From Endozoicomonas sp965198415 (GTDB taxonomy: Bacteria > Pseudomonadota > Gammaproteobacteria > Pseudomonadales > Endozoicomonadaceae): 64,000 bases of DNA. A program made the position numbers and the translations under genes. Below, piece after piece: positions 8,642 to 18,856 of the stretch (position 1 is the first letter of the stretch; every line of letters starts with the position of its first letter). The notes under the pieces were generated by a model. It saw only the letters and a program-made list of their open reading frames with translations, was not told where the DNA came from and made no database searches. The stretch covers positions 558,001 through 622,000 of the forward strand of contig CBDAPN010000029.1 in the NCBI GenBank assembly GCA_965198415.1, written 5' to 3'.

Positions 8642-10675
8642 ATGACCCCAGAGATATTCCATGCACACGTAAAGCAGTTGAAAGTTGGAAAGCGCTTACC
8701 TGATGGCGTATATCTGCACAAAGATACTTTTCAGCGTGAACTTCCGGAGCTATCAGCCTGGATTGATGAAAAAATAATTGCATTTGGACGAGAGCTACCA
8801 TGGACTGTTATAAAGCTTCAGACCCGAGACTTTGGCGTATCGCTCTTGAACTACCCCAGCTTCTATGAAGAAGCTTATCCTGCTCTCGTTTCCAGTTGCA
8901 AAATTGACTTTCTATCTGATCGATATAAGCAAAATAAGTTCTCAAGTAGCAATCCGCCCATCCTACATAGAAAAGAAACGATGGTAGCATCTCACGATCC
9001 TTGTTATGAAGAGTTTTGCGCTATCACAAAAGAAGGAGAAGTCGCTGGGCTATACGAGAACACTAAAATCATTGGCTTTAAGCAGACTTGGGAGTCCTTA
9101 ATACGTGATCGCGGCTATGAACTGATAGATGGGCGTTTGTTTCGGGTATCTTCTGACAATCAGGTTGACCATAAAATTGAACGACATAGAACAGCCCTGT
9201 CCAGGGATGCATTGTCATCACCTATGAAGTCGTTAGCTAAGCATGGATTTTTAGATGGTGATTATTCGATTTTTGATTATGGCTGTGGGCGAGGTGACGA
9301 CTTACGAGAACTTGAGGCGCACGGTTTACTTGCTTCAGGCTGGGACCCTAACTGGAGAGCTGATGGTGTAAAGGTCGATGCAGATTTAGTCAATCTTGGT
9401 TACGTGATTAATGTCATAGAAGACTTAGAGGAACGGGTTGATGCCCTTATTGGTGCATGGAAACTCACCAATAAACTGCTGGTTGTATCGGCCATGATTG
9501 CCGGTGAAGAACATATAAAAAAGTTCAAGCGTTATAAAGACGGCGTCATAACTGCGCGACAAACATTCCAAAAATATTACTCTCAAAATGAATTACAGCA
9601 TTTCATAGAGCATGTTGTTGAGGAAGAGCCGATAGCTGTTGCTCCTGGCATTTTTTATATCTTTAAAGATAAGGAGGAGGAGCAACTTTATCTTGCCAAT
9701 AAGCAAAGAAGAGTCAGTCAGCAGTGGCGACAGCTAACGCAAAAAACTTATCGTGCCCCGAGATCAGATATTCTCTTCGTGGAACATTGTGAGCTTTTGG
9801 AGCAATTCTGGATTACCTGCCTCGACTATGGGCGCTTGCCTGTCTCTGATGAGTTTGCCCAGCATGAACAGTTGAGAAACATAGTTGGGTCACCTAAAAA
9901 ATCATTCCGTCTTGTCACCGAGCGTTATGATGTTTCTGATTTTGAGCGAGCAGGAAGCGAACGCCGGGAGGATTTACTGATTTATTTCGCTTTACAACAA
10001 TTTTCCAAGCGCAAGCCATACAAGCATATGCCGGAGAAACTAAAGCGAGATATAAAGGCTTTCTTTGGTGATTACAAAAACTCTCAGGCTAAAGCCCAAG
10101 AACTACTTTTCTCTTTAGGAACATCAGATGCAATAGAGCATGCTTGTAGACAAGCTCATGGTAGCCTTCCGGCCAGTATTCTTAATAAGGGAGACTCGCT
10201 GATCATCCATTCCAAGTTTGTTAACGACCTTCCGCCGGAGCTCAGGCTCTATATCGGCTGTGCAACTCTTCTTTATGGTGAGGTGAGTAATGCTGATTTG
10301 ATCAAGGTGCACATTCGTTCTGGCAAGCTGACGCTCATGAGGTATGAGGGCTTTGAAAGTGACCCGGTGCCATTGCTTCAGGAACGGATAAAAATCAATC
10401 TACGAAAACAGGAGATTGACTTTTTTGACTATACCACTGGCTTGTATTCTCCGCAGCCACTGTATTGGAAGTCGAAATTGATCGATGAAAGTTTCTCCGA
10501 TTATAGTAAGCAAAAATCTTTTGATAAAAAACTTCAATCCTTAGAGCTGCCTGGCATGGATGGATACGGGCTTGACCACGAAACCTTTACGGAAGTGCTA
10601 GAGCACGGTTACAACTTACAGGTCAAGGGTTACCGCTTTTATAAGGTCAATAAAAACTGCGAAGACCTTTACTAA
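8642..10675 (+). CDS. DNA phosphorothioation-associated putative methyltransferase
   Basis: About 677 residues, the size of the Dnd/Ssp-linked putative methyltransferase family (TIGR04096 type). Near residue 212 is IFDYGCGRGDDLREL, a SAM-binding motif I, followed by GWDPNW and a stretch reading ADLVNLGYVINVIEDLEER, typical of the family. I chose the ATG at 8642 because AGGA...GGAG lies directly upstream; a TTG at 8636 is the alternative. Its position before sspB-sspC-sspD fits an accessory role in phosphorothioate modification. What it methylates is not known from the sequence. No signal peptide or membrane segment. Confidence 0.8.
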   Translation: MTPEIFHAHVKQLKVGKRLPDGVYLHKDTFQRELPELSAWIDEKIIAFGRELPWTVIKLQTRDFGVSLLNYPSFYEEAYPALVSSCKIDFLSDRYKQNKFSSSNPPILHRKETMVASHDPCYEEFCAITKEGEVAGLYENTKIIGFKQTWESLIRDRGYELIDGRLFRVSSDNQVDHKIERHRTALSRDALSSPMKSLAKHGFLDGDYSIFDYGCGRGDDLRELEAHGLLASGWDPNWRADGVKVDADLVNLGYVINVIEDLEERVDALIGAWKLTNKLLVVSAMIAGEEHIKKFKRYKDGVITARQTFQKYYSQNELQHFIEHVVEEEPIAVAPGIFYIFKDKEEEQLYLANKQRRVSQQWRQLTQKTYRAPRSDILFVEHCELLEQFWITCLDYGRLPVSDEFAQHEQLRNIVGSPKKSFRLVTERYDVSDFERAGSERREDLLIYFALQQFSKRKPYKHMPEKLKRDIKAFFGDYKNSQAKAQELLFSLGTSDAIEHACRQAHGSLPASILNKGDSLIIHSKFVNDLPPELRLYIGCATLLYGEVSNADLIKVHIRSGKLTLMRYEGFESDPVPLLQERIKINLRKQEIDFFDYTTGLYSPQPLYWKSKLIDESFSDYSKQKSFDKKLQSLELPGMDGYGLDHETFTEVLEHGYNLQVKGYRFYKVNKNCEDLY

Positions 10676-10698
10676 TATCAATAATACTGTTTTTATAT

Positions 10699-10718
10699 AC
10701 AGCCTTTTCGAAGGCTGT
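10699..10718 (+). terminator. Stem-loop between methyltransferase gene and sspB
   Basis: ACAGCCTT-TTCG-AAGGCTGT, an 8-bp stem with a TTCG tetraloop, 23 bases after the methyltransferase stop. There is no long T run after it, so it may be a weak terminator or a processing or attenuation site before sspB. Confidence 0.45.
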
Positions 10719-10831
10719 TAGGTGTATTCCGTGCCGAATTTATAATCTTACGCCCTTGCCTTGAAAATCGATCTAACCGACAATCAGCTACTGGAGGTTA
10801 ACTCCAGTGGCAAACAAAACGGCAGGTACAA

Positions 10832-11812
10832 GTGGCAAATTATACGACTAAATTTTCAGGACATGAGACTTTTCCTCTTCGTTACGGATGGTTGTACAAA
10901 GCCGTTTCATATATGCACGTCAACAAAGATGAAAGGCCGTTGAAGCCCGTAACTTCAGGCAGTTCGGAAGATAAAGAGAAAGCTGTTGTACGTATGGGGG
11001 TTGGCAAAAACATGGTCAGCTCAATAGCTTATTGGGCTATAGCATCAAAAATGATCGATGTTACTAACCGTGACGAAGATGCTTTGACAGAAATTGCTGC
11101 CGACCTCTTTGGAGAAGATGAAGGTGAGTCCGGATGGGATCCCTATATGGAACGTATAGGGACAGTTTGGCTCCTGCACTGGCTACTAAATCGTGATTAT
11201 CAAACCGTTACGTCTTATCGATGGTTTTTTAATCGTTTTAACGGTCAGCGTTTCGACAAGCAGCAGTTGCTGGATGCTTTGACCCTAGATGCAGAAAAGT
11301 TGAAGTTTGATGGCAGCAAAAAAGCTGCAAAGAAAACACTCAATCACAAAACGATCAGTAAAGATATTGACTGCTTTTTGCAGGGTTACACTTATAGAAG
11401 TTCCTCAAACTCCAAAATCAGTGAAGATAGCTTTTCTTCTCCACTGGTCGAGTTAGGTTTGATTCGTACCTTAGAAGATGGGCGCTACAAAAAATACAAC
11501 GCTGATCTGGGAGAGCAGGAAAGCCTGCCTATTGAAGTGTTCGCCTATGCACTCATCGATTTTTGGAATGAGCACGCAAAAGAAAGCAAAACAATATCCT
11601 TTGATCGGTTACTGACAGCAGAGGGCTCACCTGCACGAATCTTTCGTTTGTCACAGAGTGCTTTGGCTAACCGCCTGGATTTGGTTGAGGAATTAACAAG
11701 TAAACGTATTTCCTGGACGGATACCCAAGGCTTACGTCAGATTCAGTGCGAAGACATTGCTAGCCTGAATAACTCCAAATCTTTCATTCTCAGCCAATAC
11801 TATCCAGGATAA
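10832..11812 (+). CDS. sspB: SspB-like DUF4007 protein (phosphorothioation)
   Basis: 326 residues starting with FSGHETFPLRYGWLYKA after four leading residues, the hallmark N-terminus of the DUF4007 family, followed by KAVVRMGVGKNMVSSIAYW. In SspABCD systems the DUF4007 protein SspB is the nicking enzyme needed to insert phosphorothioate into one DNA strand. The start is GTG at 10832, with AGGT about 6 bases upstream. Three bases separate its stop from the large ATPase gene, and sspD follows that, giving the standard sspBCD order. No visible defects. Confidence 0.8.
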   Translation: MANYTTKFSGHETFPLRYGWLYKAVSYMHVNKDERPLKPVTSGSSEDKEKAVVRMGVGKNMVSSIAYWAIASKMIDVTNRDEDALTEIAADLFGEDEGESGWDPYMERIGTVWLLHWLLNRDYQTVTSYRWFFNRFNGQRFDKQQLLDALTLDAEKLKFDGSKKAAKKTLNHKTISKDIDCFLQGYTYRSSSNSKISEDSFSSPLVELGLIRTLEDGRYKKYNADLGEQESLPIEVFAYALIDFWNEHAKESKTISFDRLLTAEGSPARIFRLSQSALANRLDLVEELTSKRISWTDTQGLRQIQCEDIASLNNSKSFILSQYYPG

Positions 11813-11815
11813 GCC

Positions 11816-14800
11816 ATGCTGCTCGCAGACAAATATTTCATCAATGTTCGCTATCAGCGTGCTACCCGTATTGATAACGATCTGGCACCTGAGTTCTTTC
11901 CTGGTCTGGTATTTCATGGCACGGCTGAAAACACACTCCGCACGCTCGGCAAGCAGTATTCAGAAGCAAGACAGCGAGCGTTTACTGTAACCGGCCCCTA
12001 CGGTACGGGTAAGTCGACTATTGCCCTTTTATTGGCTGGGTGTCTGCATGATGACAAGCAGGTTCGCACCGGAGCTAAAGCACGACTTGGCAAGGCTTTC
12101 GATAAAGAGTTTGGTTGCTATTTCAAAGTTGATAAAGGCTGGCTAACCATTCGAGCTGTGGGCGGCATTGGCCATCCGGTCGGCTCTATGTGGCAAGCGG
12201 TTATCAAAGCCCTTTCTGAACATCCAGGCACCAGCAAGTTAGCAAAAAAATACGATCAACCATCAGCTACGCCGAGTTCAGATGAGTTTTATGCCTTTAT
12301 GCAGGTAATGCTCAAAGACGTAAAAGGAAAAGTTGATGGCGTTCTGTTCATGCTCGATGAGATGGGCAAAACCGTTGAGCACTTTATTCGTGACGATAAT
12401 AACACTCTGAAAGTTCAGTTCTTCCAGAATTTTGCTGAACTGTTTTCAGAAGTACCTGGCCTGTTTGTTGGCTTCTTGCATCAAGCGTTCAGTGAATATG
12501 CCCAGTCACGAGGAAAGAGCATTCAGGACGAATGGGCGAAAATCCAAGGTCGCTATACTGACCTTCTTTATAATGTCTCTGAGGATGAAACTGTCGCCCT
12601 GATCGCTCAATCTATTGAAGCACAGTTTGAGTTGCTGGATGACTCTGCCCAATACCATAGTAAGCTAGTAGGTGATGTCTGCAAGACATTACAACGAGCC
12701 AAGTTGCGCTCAAACGAGATCCTTCAGCGTCGCCTTTTGGACTGTTTTCCACTACACCCAACAGTGGCTCTGCTTCTTGGCCCGATCTCAAAGCGTCGTT
12801 TCAGTCAGAATGAACGTAGCACTTTCAGCTTTTTGAATTCCAGAGAGCCTCATAGCTTTCATAGTTTTCTTGAAGAGCATGATGACAATGAAAATGTCAG
12901 CTACCGACTTTACAATTTATGGGACTACCTTGAGAGCAATCTAGAGCACCATATCATCGGGACTAAGGATGGTCATGCATGGTCGGTAGCTAGTGATGCA
13001 GTCATTCGTACCAATAATAGTGGAAGTGATATCCATAGAAAGATTGTTAAAACTATTGCCATGCTTAATTTGTTTGGCCGCACCCTCGGTATGTATGCTA
13101 CCGATGCAGTGCTTAAAGCGGCCTTGGATCATATTGATGAGAATAAGATATCACAGTGTCTAGATGAGCTGCGCACAGGAACAAGGTCAATCATTACTTT
13201 CAGAAAGCACTTAAGTGCATGGGCTGTTTTTGAAGGTAGTGATTTTGATCTTGAAAGTATGCTAGAAGAAAAAAGAGATGCTCTCGAATTTGATGATGGT
13301 TGGACGAAAGAGCTCGACCACCGGCGTTTTATTATTGCTAAAAGACATTATCATGAAAAGGGTACACTTCGTTGGTTGGATCAGCGTATTGCACTATCAA
13401 TAGGAGAGTCTGATAAAGAGCGCTGGAAAAGTCGTAACGATGCATTTGCGTCATTCTTATTACTAGCTAACGAGTCAGAAGACAATACTAAAAATTTGCT
13501 TAAGTTTAGCAAGCAGAACCCACATTACGTTGCTGGAGTTTGCAAGGATATTGCTCCGCTAAAGTCTGCTGCTCGAGAATTATGTGCACTGAAGCTTATT
13601 GCTCAGGATACACCAGAATTGATGCACGACCCGATTGCAGCCAAAGAATATGAGGTTCATAAAGATAATACGCTAAAAGAGCTAGATGCGGCCTATGACA
13701 AAGCATTTTCCAATAGCGTATGGTGGTTTTATGGTCAGCGAATCGGTTCCGACTCTCTGAACATCATTGCGTCACAAATAGCGGATCAAATGTATCCGCA
13801 TACACCAAAGATTTTCAATGAGCTAATTAACCGAAAAAGACCATCGGGTACCTCCAATGCGGCTCGTCGCAAATTGATGGAGCGCATGGTTGAGTTTTCT
13901 GACCAAGATAACCTTGGTCTTGATGAAGGGTTTCCTCCAGAAAAAGCAATTTACTTATCTTGCCTGAAACAAACAGGTCTGCATGCGGCTCAAAAAGGCG
14001 GGTTCGGATTTAAAGTTCCTAAGCAGAAAGGCTCTGAAAGCTTAAGAAAGATGCTTGAAGCGGCTAAAGAAGAAATCAATACCGCTTCTGAACTCGTAAC
14101 ACTTGCTGAAATCTATGCCTTGTGGGAAGACAAGCCCTTTGGCTTAACCGCTGGACTATCCTCTGTTTTGGCACTGGCATACCTCCTGAGTCGTGATGAA
14201 GAGTTGGCTTACTACGATAAAGACAGCACCGGGCAGTATGTATTTATTCCTGAGATTGACGATGAGTTCGTCAACAAAATGATGCGAGCACCAAAAGAAG
14301 TAGCTGTCCGGTACTTTGAGGTGAGCGGAGTTAAACACCACTATATTCATACCTTTGCCAAAGTGGCAGGAAATAAGTTAGAGAGAGAAATTTCTCCTCA
14401 AGCATTGAGCGTAGCTCGTCCTATTGTCACCTTCATTCACCAGTTACCAGCATGGGTGAAAAATGCGCGTTTAGCCGACGGCCCAGCTAAAAAGTTCCGG
14501 GATGCGGTCATGAAAGCAAATGATCCATATCGCTTGCTGCTTGAGGACCTATATTCCGTTTTTGGCATGGACTCTGCGAAATCAGAGGAGGATTCTGACA
14601 AGCTACTAGATAACGCACTCAATAGTGCAATTGATCAACTGCGATCCATGCATGTAGAAATGCTGAATGGCTACAAACAAATCCTGTCAGCAGAACTCGG
14701 GCAGCTGGACTCAGGTCTGGAAGAGCGTTGTGAGCGAGTGCAGAGTGTTGCTGCAGATTTTCGTTTACAAACCTTTGCCCGACGCCTTAGGCAATGTTCA

Positions 14801-15226
14801 TCTTCTGATGATCGTTGGTTAGAAAGTTTGATCTCTCTTGTTGCCTCTGCTCCAGCTAAAGACTGGAATGATGCAGCACTAGCTAGAGGTCGAGAAGAGC
14901 TATTTGAATACTGTCAGCGCTTTAAACGTGTAGAGACTTTTATCTCAGCAGGAGTTCCAGACTCCAATGCTGGACAGTCGAAATCCATTGCGCTGGTTGT
15001 GGGTTCCGGCCAAGAGGCTAAAGCATTCTCCCGGCAGGTATCGATTAATGAAAAACAGGCTCAGAAAGTTGGAGAACTGAAATCTAAATTGCTTCAAGCG
15101 TTGAAAGATGACAGTGCAGATGATTTAAAAGCACTGGCATTGCAAGAAGCACTACAGGATTTGCTTAAATCAGACGATGAGGTTGAGCCTACATCTGAGC
15201 AAGTGTGTGAGTTGGAGGGAACCTGA
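11816..15226 (+). CDS. sspC: SspC-like P-loop ATPase (phosphorothioation)
   Basis: 1136 residues. Walker A is GPYGTGKST at residues 60-68. A Walker B-like VLFMLDEMGK lies around residue 175. The long C-terminal part is mostly helical with charged stretches. Its length, P-loop and position between sspB and sspD identify the large ATPase of SspABCD systems, which supports strand-specific sulfur insertion; the exact mechanical role is not evident from sequence. The stop overlaps the sspD start as TGATG, so translation is coupled. No frameshift or truncation. Confidence 0.78.
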   Translation: MLLADKYFINVRYQRATRIDNDLAPEFFPGLVFHGTAENTLRTLGKQYSEARQRAFTVTGPYGTGKSTIALLLAGCLHDDKQVRTGAKARLGKAFDKEFGCYFKVDKGWLTIRAVGGIGHPVGSMWQAVIKALSEHPGTSKLAKKYDQPSATPSSDEFYAFMQVMLKDVKGKVDGVLFMLDEMGKTVEHFIRDDNNTLKVQFFQNFAELFSEVPGLFVGFLHQAFSEYAQSRGKSIQDEWAKIQGRYTDLLYNVSEDETVALIAQSIEAQFELLDDSAQYHSKLVGDVCKTLQRAKLRSNEILQRRLLDCFPLHPTVALLLGPISKRRFSQNERSTFSFLNSREPHSFHSFLEEHDDNENVSYRLYNLWDYLESNLEHHIIGTKDGHAWSVASDAVIRTNNSGSDIHRKIVKTIAMLNLFGRTLGMYATDAVLKAALDHIDENKISQCLDELRTGTRSIITFRKHLSAWAVFEGSDFDLESMLEEKRDALEFDDGWTKELDHRRFIIAKRHYHEKGTLRWLDQRIALSIGESDKERWKSRNDAFASFLLLANESEDNTKNLLKFSKQNPHYVAGVCKDIAPLKSAARELCALKLIAQDTPELMHDPIAAKEYEVHKDNTLKELDAAYDKAFSNSVWWFYGQRIGSDSLNIIASQIADQMYPHTPKIFNELINRKRPSGTSNAARRKLMERMVEFSDQDNLGLDEGFPPEKAIYLSCLKQTGLHAAQKGGFGFKVPKQKGSESLRKMLEAAKEEINTASELVTLAEIYALWEDKPFGLTAGLSSVLALAYLLSRDEELAYYDKDSTGQYVFIPEIDDEFVNKMMRAPKEVAVRYFEVSGVKHHYIHTFAKVAGNKLEREISPQALSVARPIVTFIHQLPAWVKNARLADGPAKKFRDAVMKANDPYRLLLEDLYSVFGMDSAKSEEDSDKLLDNALNSAIDQLRSMHVEMLNGYKQILSAELGQLDSGLEERCERVQSVAADFRLQTFARRLRQCSSSDDRWLESLISLVASAPAKDWNDAALARGREELFEYCQRFKRVETFISAGVPDSNAGQSKSIALVVGSGQEAKAFSRQVSINEKQAQKVGELKSKLLQALKDDSADDLKALALQEALQDLLKSDDEVEPTSEQVCELEGT

Positions 15227-16092
15227 TGAATGAACCACGTAAAGTAAAGCATGTTTTAGGTTTATCGGGCGGGAAAGATAGTGCTGCCTTGGCCGTGTAT
15301 ATGCGCGATACTTATCCCGACTTAGATATTGAGTACTTCTTCACCGATACAGGAAAGGAACTCCCGGAAGTCTATGACTACTTTAATAGACTGGAAGCAT
15401 ACCTCGGAAAAGAAATTGTCCGTTTGAATGATGACAAGGGCTTTGACTACTGGCTAAAGCAGTTCAATAATTTCCTGCCTTCGGCTCAGCAGCGCTGGTG
15501 CACGATTCAGATGAAGCTCAAGCCGTTCGAGGAGTGGGTAAAACCATTTATCGCAGAAGGTTACGAAATCGTTAGCTACGTTGGTATACGGGCAGATGAG
15601 CCTTATCGAGATGGTTACGTGCCAACAGAGAAGTTTCTGAAAGTTCGTATGCCATTTGCTGAAGATGGCCTGAATAAGCAAGACATTATCAATCTCTTAA
15701 ATAATGTTGGACTTGGTCTACCGAAATATTATGAATGGCGTTCTCGCAGTGGCTGTACTTTCTGCTTTTACCAGAGAAAGATTGAATGGGTGAAGTTAAA
15801 GGAGCGCCATCCGGAAGCTTTCGAGGAAGCAAAACGGTACGAAAAACACCTCAATGAGAATGCTTCGGGTGAAAAGTACTATTGGCTTGGGAAGGATACA
15901 CCGCTCTCTACTCTGGAAGATCCTAAACGGATTGAAGAGATCAAGCGTAATCACGAGAAAGCATTACAGCGCTTTGAGAAAAAGCGACGGCGTAATGCTT
16001 TGTTAGAGCAGGAGTTGATTGAGATGGTTGACCTCGACGCCATTTATGATGAGGTCGAGGGTGGTGGGGCTTGTTTTACTTGTTATAAGTAA
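15226..16092 (+). CDS. sspD: SspD/DndC-like PAPS-reductase-family sulfurtransferase
   Basis: 288 residues. The PP-loop LSGGKDSAA at residues 13-21 marks an adenylate-forming ATP pyrophosphatase of the PAPS reductase family. Cysteines lie in RWCTIQMK, SGCTFCFYQ and a C-terminal GGACFTCYK and could carry iron-sulfur or persulfide sulfur. In Ssp and Dnd systems this enzyme activates the DNA backbone for sulfur insertion, taking sulfur from a cysteine desulfurase. It is translationally coupled to sspC. After its stop there is no further plus-strand gene for several kilobases. Confidence 0.85.
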   Translation: MNEPRKVKHVLGLSGGKDSAALAVYMRDTYPDLDIEYFFTDTGKELPEVYDYFNRLEAYLGKEIVRLNDDKGFDYWLKQFNNFLPSAQQRWCTIQMKLKPFEEWVKPFIAEGYEIVSYVGIRADEPYRDGYVPTEKFLKVRMPFAEDGLNKQDIINLLNNVGLGLPKYYEWRSRSGCTFCFYQRKIEWVKLKERHPEAFEEAKRYEKHLNENASGEKYYWLGKDTPLSTLEDPKRIEEIKRNHEKALQRFEKKRRRNALLEQELIEMVDLDAIYDEVEGGGACFTCYK

Positions 16093-17029
16093 AGTCTATA
16101 CATCTGATAGTTTACAACTAACTTAAGTTTCATAGTTTAACGCGTACCTTGCCAGTACTCTCATAAGCAGGTATATCTTTAATTAAGGTCTAAGGGTAGT
16201 ATATTTTCGCTTTCTCCCGACATGCTAAAAGCTATTACAAGGTATCGAGTTGTAGCTCTCATGAGTTACTTGGGTTTGATGTTTTCTCGTAACCTTACTG
16301 ATTTTTTTATTAGCCTTATCATAACTTAATAGATAAAGATCAAAGGGCTATTCAAAATATTCTTTTTATCTTTCCATAATTCCTTGGCAACTGTTTCATT
16401 GAATAGTTATGACTGCCTAGTTGGTACAATATGATGGGGAAAAATAACTCATAATGATAGCTAATTATGATGACTGTATTTCTTGCACTCAGATTTGTCT
16501 AGCTATTCATTGAGAAAAACTGGTTCAAAACAAAGTATAAACTGAAGAACTGATTATCAGTTACATTTCACCTGGCAAGTTATCAATGATCTTTAAGCAG
16601 TAAAGTATCCAAATCATTATGACTTTTGAAGCTAGAGAATCTAGTTATGAGGATAATTATCATGATACTTTGAATCGATATTTTTTTCCGGGCTTATTAT
16701 GTCTTTGATACTAACCATTCCTGCACGCTATCTTTAATTTTGCCTATTATCTATAGTCCATTATTGATGGATAGAGCATCCCAATGATTAAATTCTATTT
16801 TATTGTCAAGTTTTGTGGTTGTGTGAAAACATCTTCATCCAAAGCTGATAAATTATTGGCAGCGTCATTGATATAGGGAGTATGTTCAAGTTTAAATACC
16901 ATTCTCATGTGCATTGCTAGTTTGAAGAAATGCAAGACTTTATGATGGCATCAACTATCCGTTTAGTATTTTTTAAATCGGGCTACAGGTAAATCAATAA
17001 GAAAGTATTGCAGCTCACAACATGTATAA
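16093..17029. other. AT-rich gene-free stretch
   Basis: About 940 bases after sspD with stops in all frames. I see no RNA gene, IS end or clear repeat. It continues into the decayed DUF262-HNH gene to the right and may be the further remains of it. Confidence 0.6.
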
Positions 17030-18480
17030 TAAATTTAATTGGGCACTACTGAGTTCTTTAGCATTGATATCACTTAGTGACTGAGCATAGACATTGTGGC
17101 ATTTTTACTTAATGATTTTCCATCGATAATACCCATTTACTATGGAGGCATTCCACATGATCTGCTCTCATATCATTTATGATAAAAGGCAAACCACAAT
17201 CAGGATTCTCACACTTTCCATTAGCCCTTCTCCAGATGACAATTCTTTCAGTTTTTTGATCAGACGATTAAAATCACTTCTGATTGCTAGCTCGAGCAAC
17301 TAAGTCATTAAGAAATCTTCTGCAGTTTCGTACATCAGCTATTTTTTATATTTGCTTCGAAAATTGGCTCCAGCTCTCTGAAATCTCCTTTTGTGGTAAT
17401 ACAGTAGACGGTCCTTTTTCCAGCTTTGCTATGGCCCTTAGAAAATACTGCCGGATATGTTACTGAGCGCCTATCATTTTCAAAGCTAAGATTAAATTGA
17501 TCAATACCTCCTAAGAAGAATTAATATTATGCCTTGCTCAATGATCTGGAAATTAAAAGATAAAGATCAACTGGAAAGCCCCAGTTTATATTTAACTCAG
17601 GTGTATTCGCCCTAAAACAACTTACCCATCAAAATGGTGTAAACTCGGCTATTTAATTCTTCTTCCCTTCATCTGCAATGAATTCTTAACTTTCGAATGA
17701 ATCACGATTTTGTTCACTAGAGTAGTTTGTGAGGTCCTGAAAACTGAGTACAATTTACATCTGTAGCTCCAGCAAGCCAGCTCGATAGCAATAATCATGT
17801 GCAGCCCAGTCATCGCTGTTGGAGCCATTGAATCATTTTTGGTAGTTTCAATTCCAAGTAGCGACTGATATTTTTTCGAAATGTCTGAAATAAATTGCTC
17901 AGTCATAATCCCAGTTATATTTACTTTTTCGCTTTTTTTCTGGACCATCAAGATCTGATGGTTCTTGAAGGAATCGATATTAATAAGCTCTCGGACTTCT
18001 TTCAGTTTGAATTGTGTCAGTTCTGAGTTATGCTCTGAAATAGCAATAAATATTTCTGCTTGTAACTTTCCATTGGACATTGCGTGCAACAACTTCCCAC
18101 ATTATTATCTTTCTGTGAAAAAGGATCATCAAAAATAAATTTGAGTAGTCACCTAAAGTGTATTCTTTGTTCCGTCTAATAAATAACCCTATCAGACGTT
18201 GCTGCCCCTCAACTACTTTTTAGATCGTATTTCGTGTCAATCATTCCTAGATGACGGAATCATTAGACTTTTTCGAGAATATCAGTAATCTCTCCAACGG
18301 GCATCCTAGTACATGAAATGCAAGAGCATTTTGTTTTGATGACTTCCAAACAGGATCCTCTTTGAAATTCGAGGTTTAGTCAATCTGGTTTTCTCTCTGA
18401 CATTAGCCTAATTGATAAATTGGCATTCGTAATTTGAGTTGTTCTCACTTAATAATCTTCTTCCTTGTGAATTAACCATT
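17030..18480 (-). pseudogene. Decayed DUF262-HNH gene, SspE/GmrSD-like
   Basis: Reading the minus strand across frames gives an ordered set of family motifs. LNLEFQRGS (about 18345-18375) is followed by MPVGEITDILEK (about 18268-18306), then EGQQRLIGLF (about 18180-18210), which are the DUF262 signatures with the DGQQR-type motif. Near the other end comes WRRANGKCENPDCGLPF with MRADHV (about 17160-17245), an HNH zinc-type nuclease core. Several stops and frame changes separate them, so no protein is made. DUF262 plus an HNH-type nuclease is the architecture of SspE and GmrSD enzymes, and the place between sspBCD and the desulfurase suggests a dead sspE. An open frame of 147 codons at 17649-18092 belongs to this relic. 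Confidence 0.6.
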
Positions 18481-18856
18481 ATAAAATGGTCTATTGAGAT
18501 ATTCTTAATAATGTGTTATGATTTCTGAAATTTTCCACTGTTTTGGGCTTGATACTAATTCTGAAGTTTTTTCTGACAAGTCTCTTGTTAATCCTATTTT
18601 ATTTAAAGGACATGAGACGGCTCCATTTGAATAGAAGAGCAAGCTGATCCTTGAGATAAAGCAAATAGTCTACTTTATATTATTCAGGAAATCTATTTGA
18701 TTTCAATTCCGGGAATTGTAATACTAATGCATATTTTTTATTCGTTTCTCTCCCCCGTTAATTAACAATTCCATTTTTTGTTATAGATCAGCAAGTTATT
18801 GAGTAAACGAATAAACTGAGTGAGTTGTTGCATTTTTTCATAAGACCTTACAGTTT

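Noticed and set aside
17649..18092. 147-codon minus-strand frame as an independent gene
   Set aside because: It sits collinearly inside the decayed DUF262-HNH gene, between the GQQRL and HNH motifs, so it is part of the relic.
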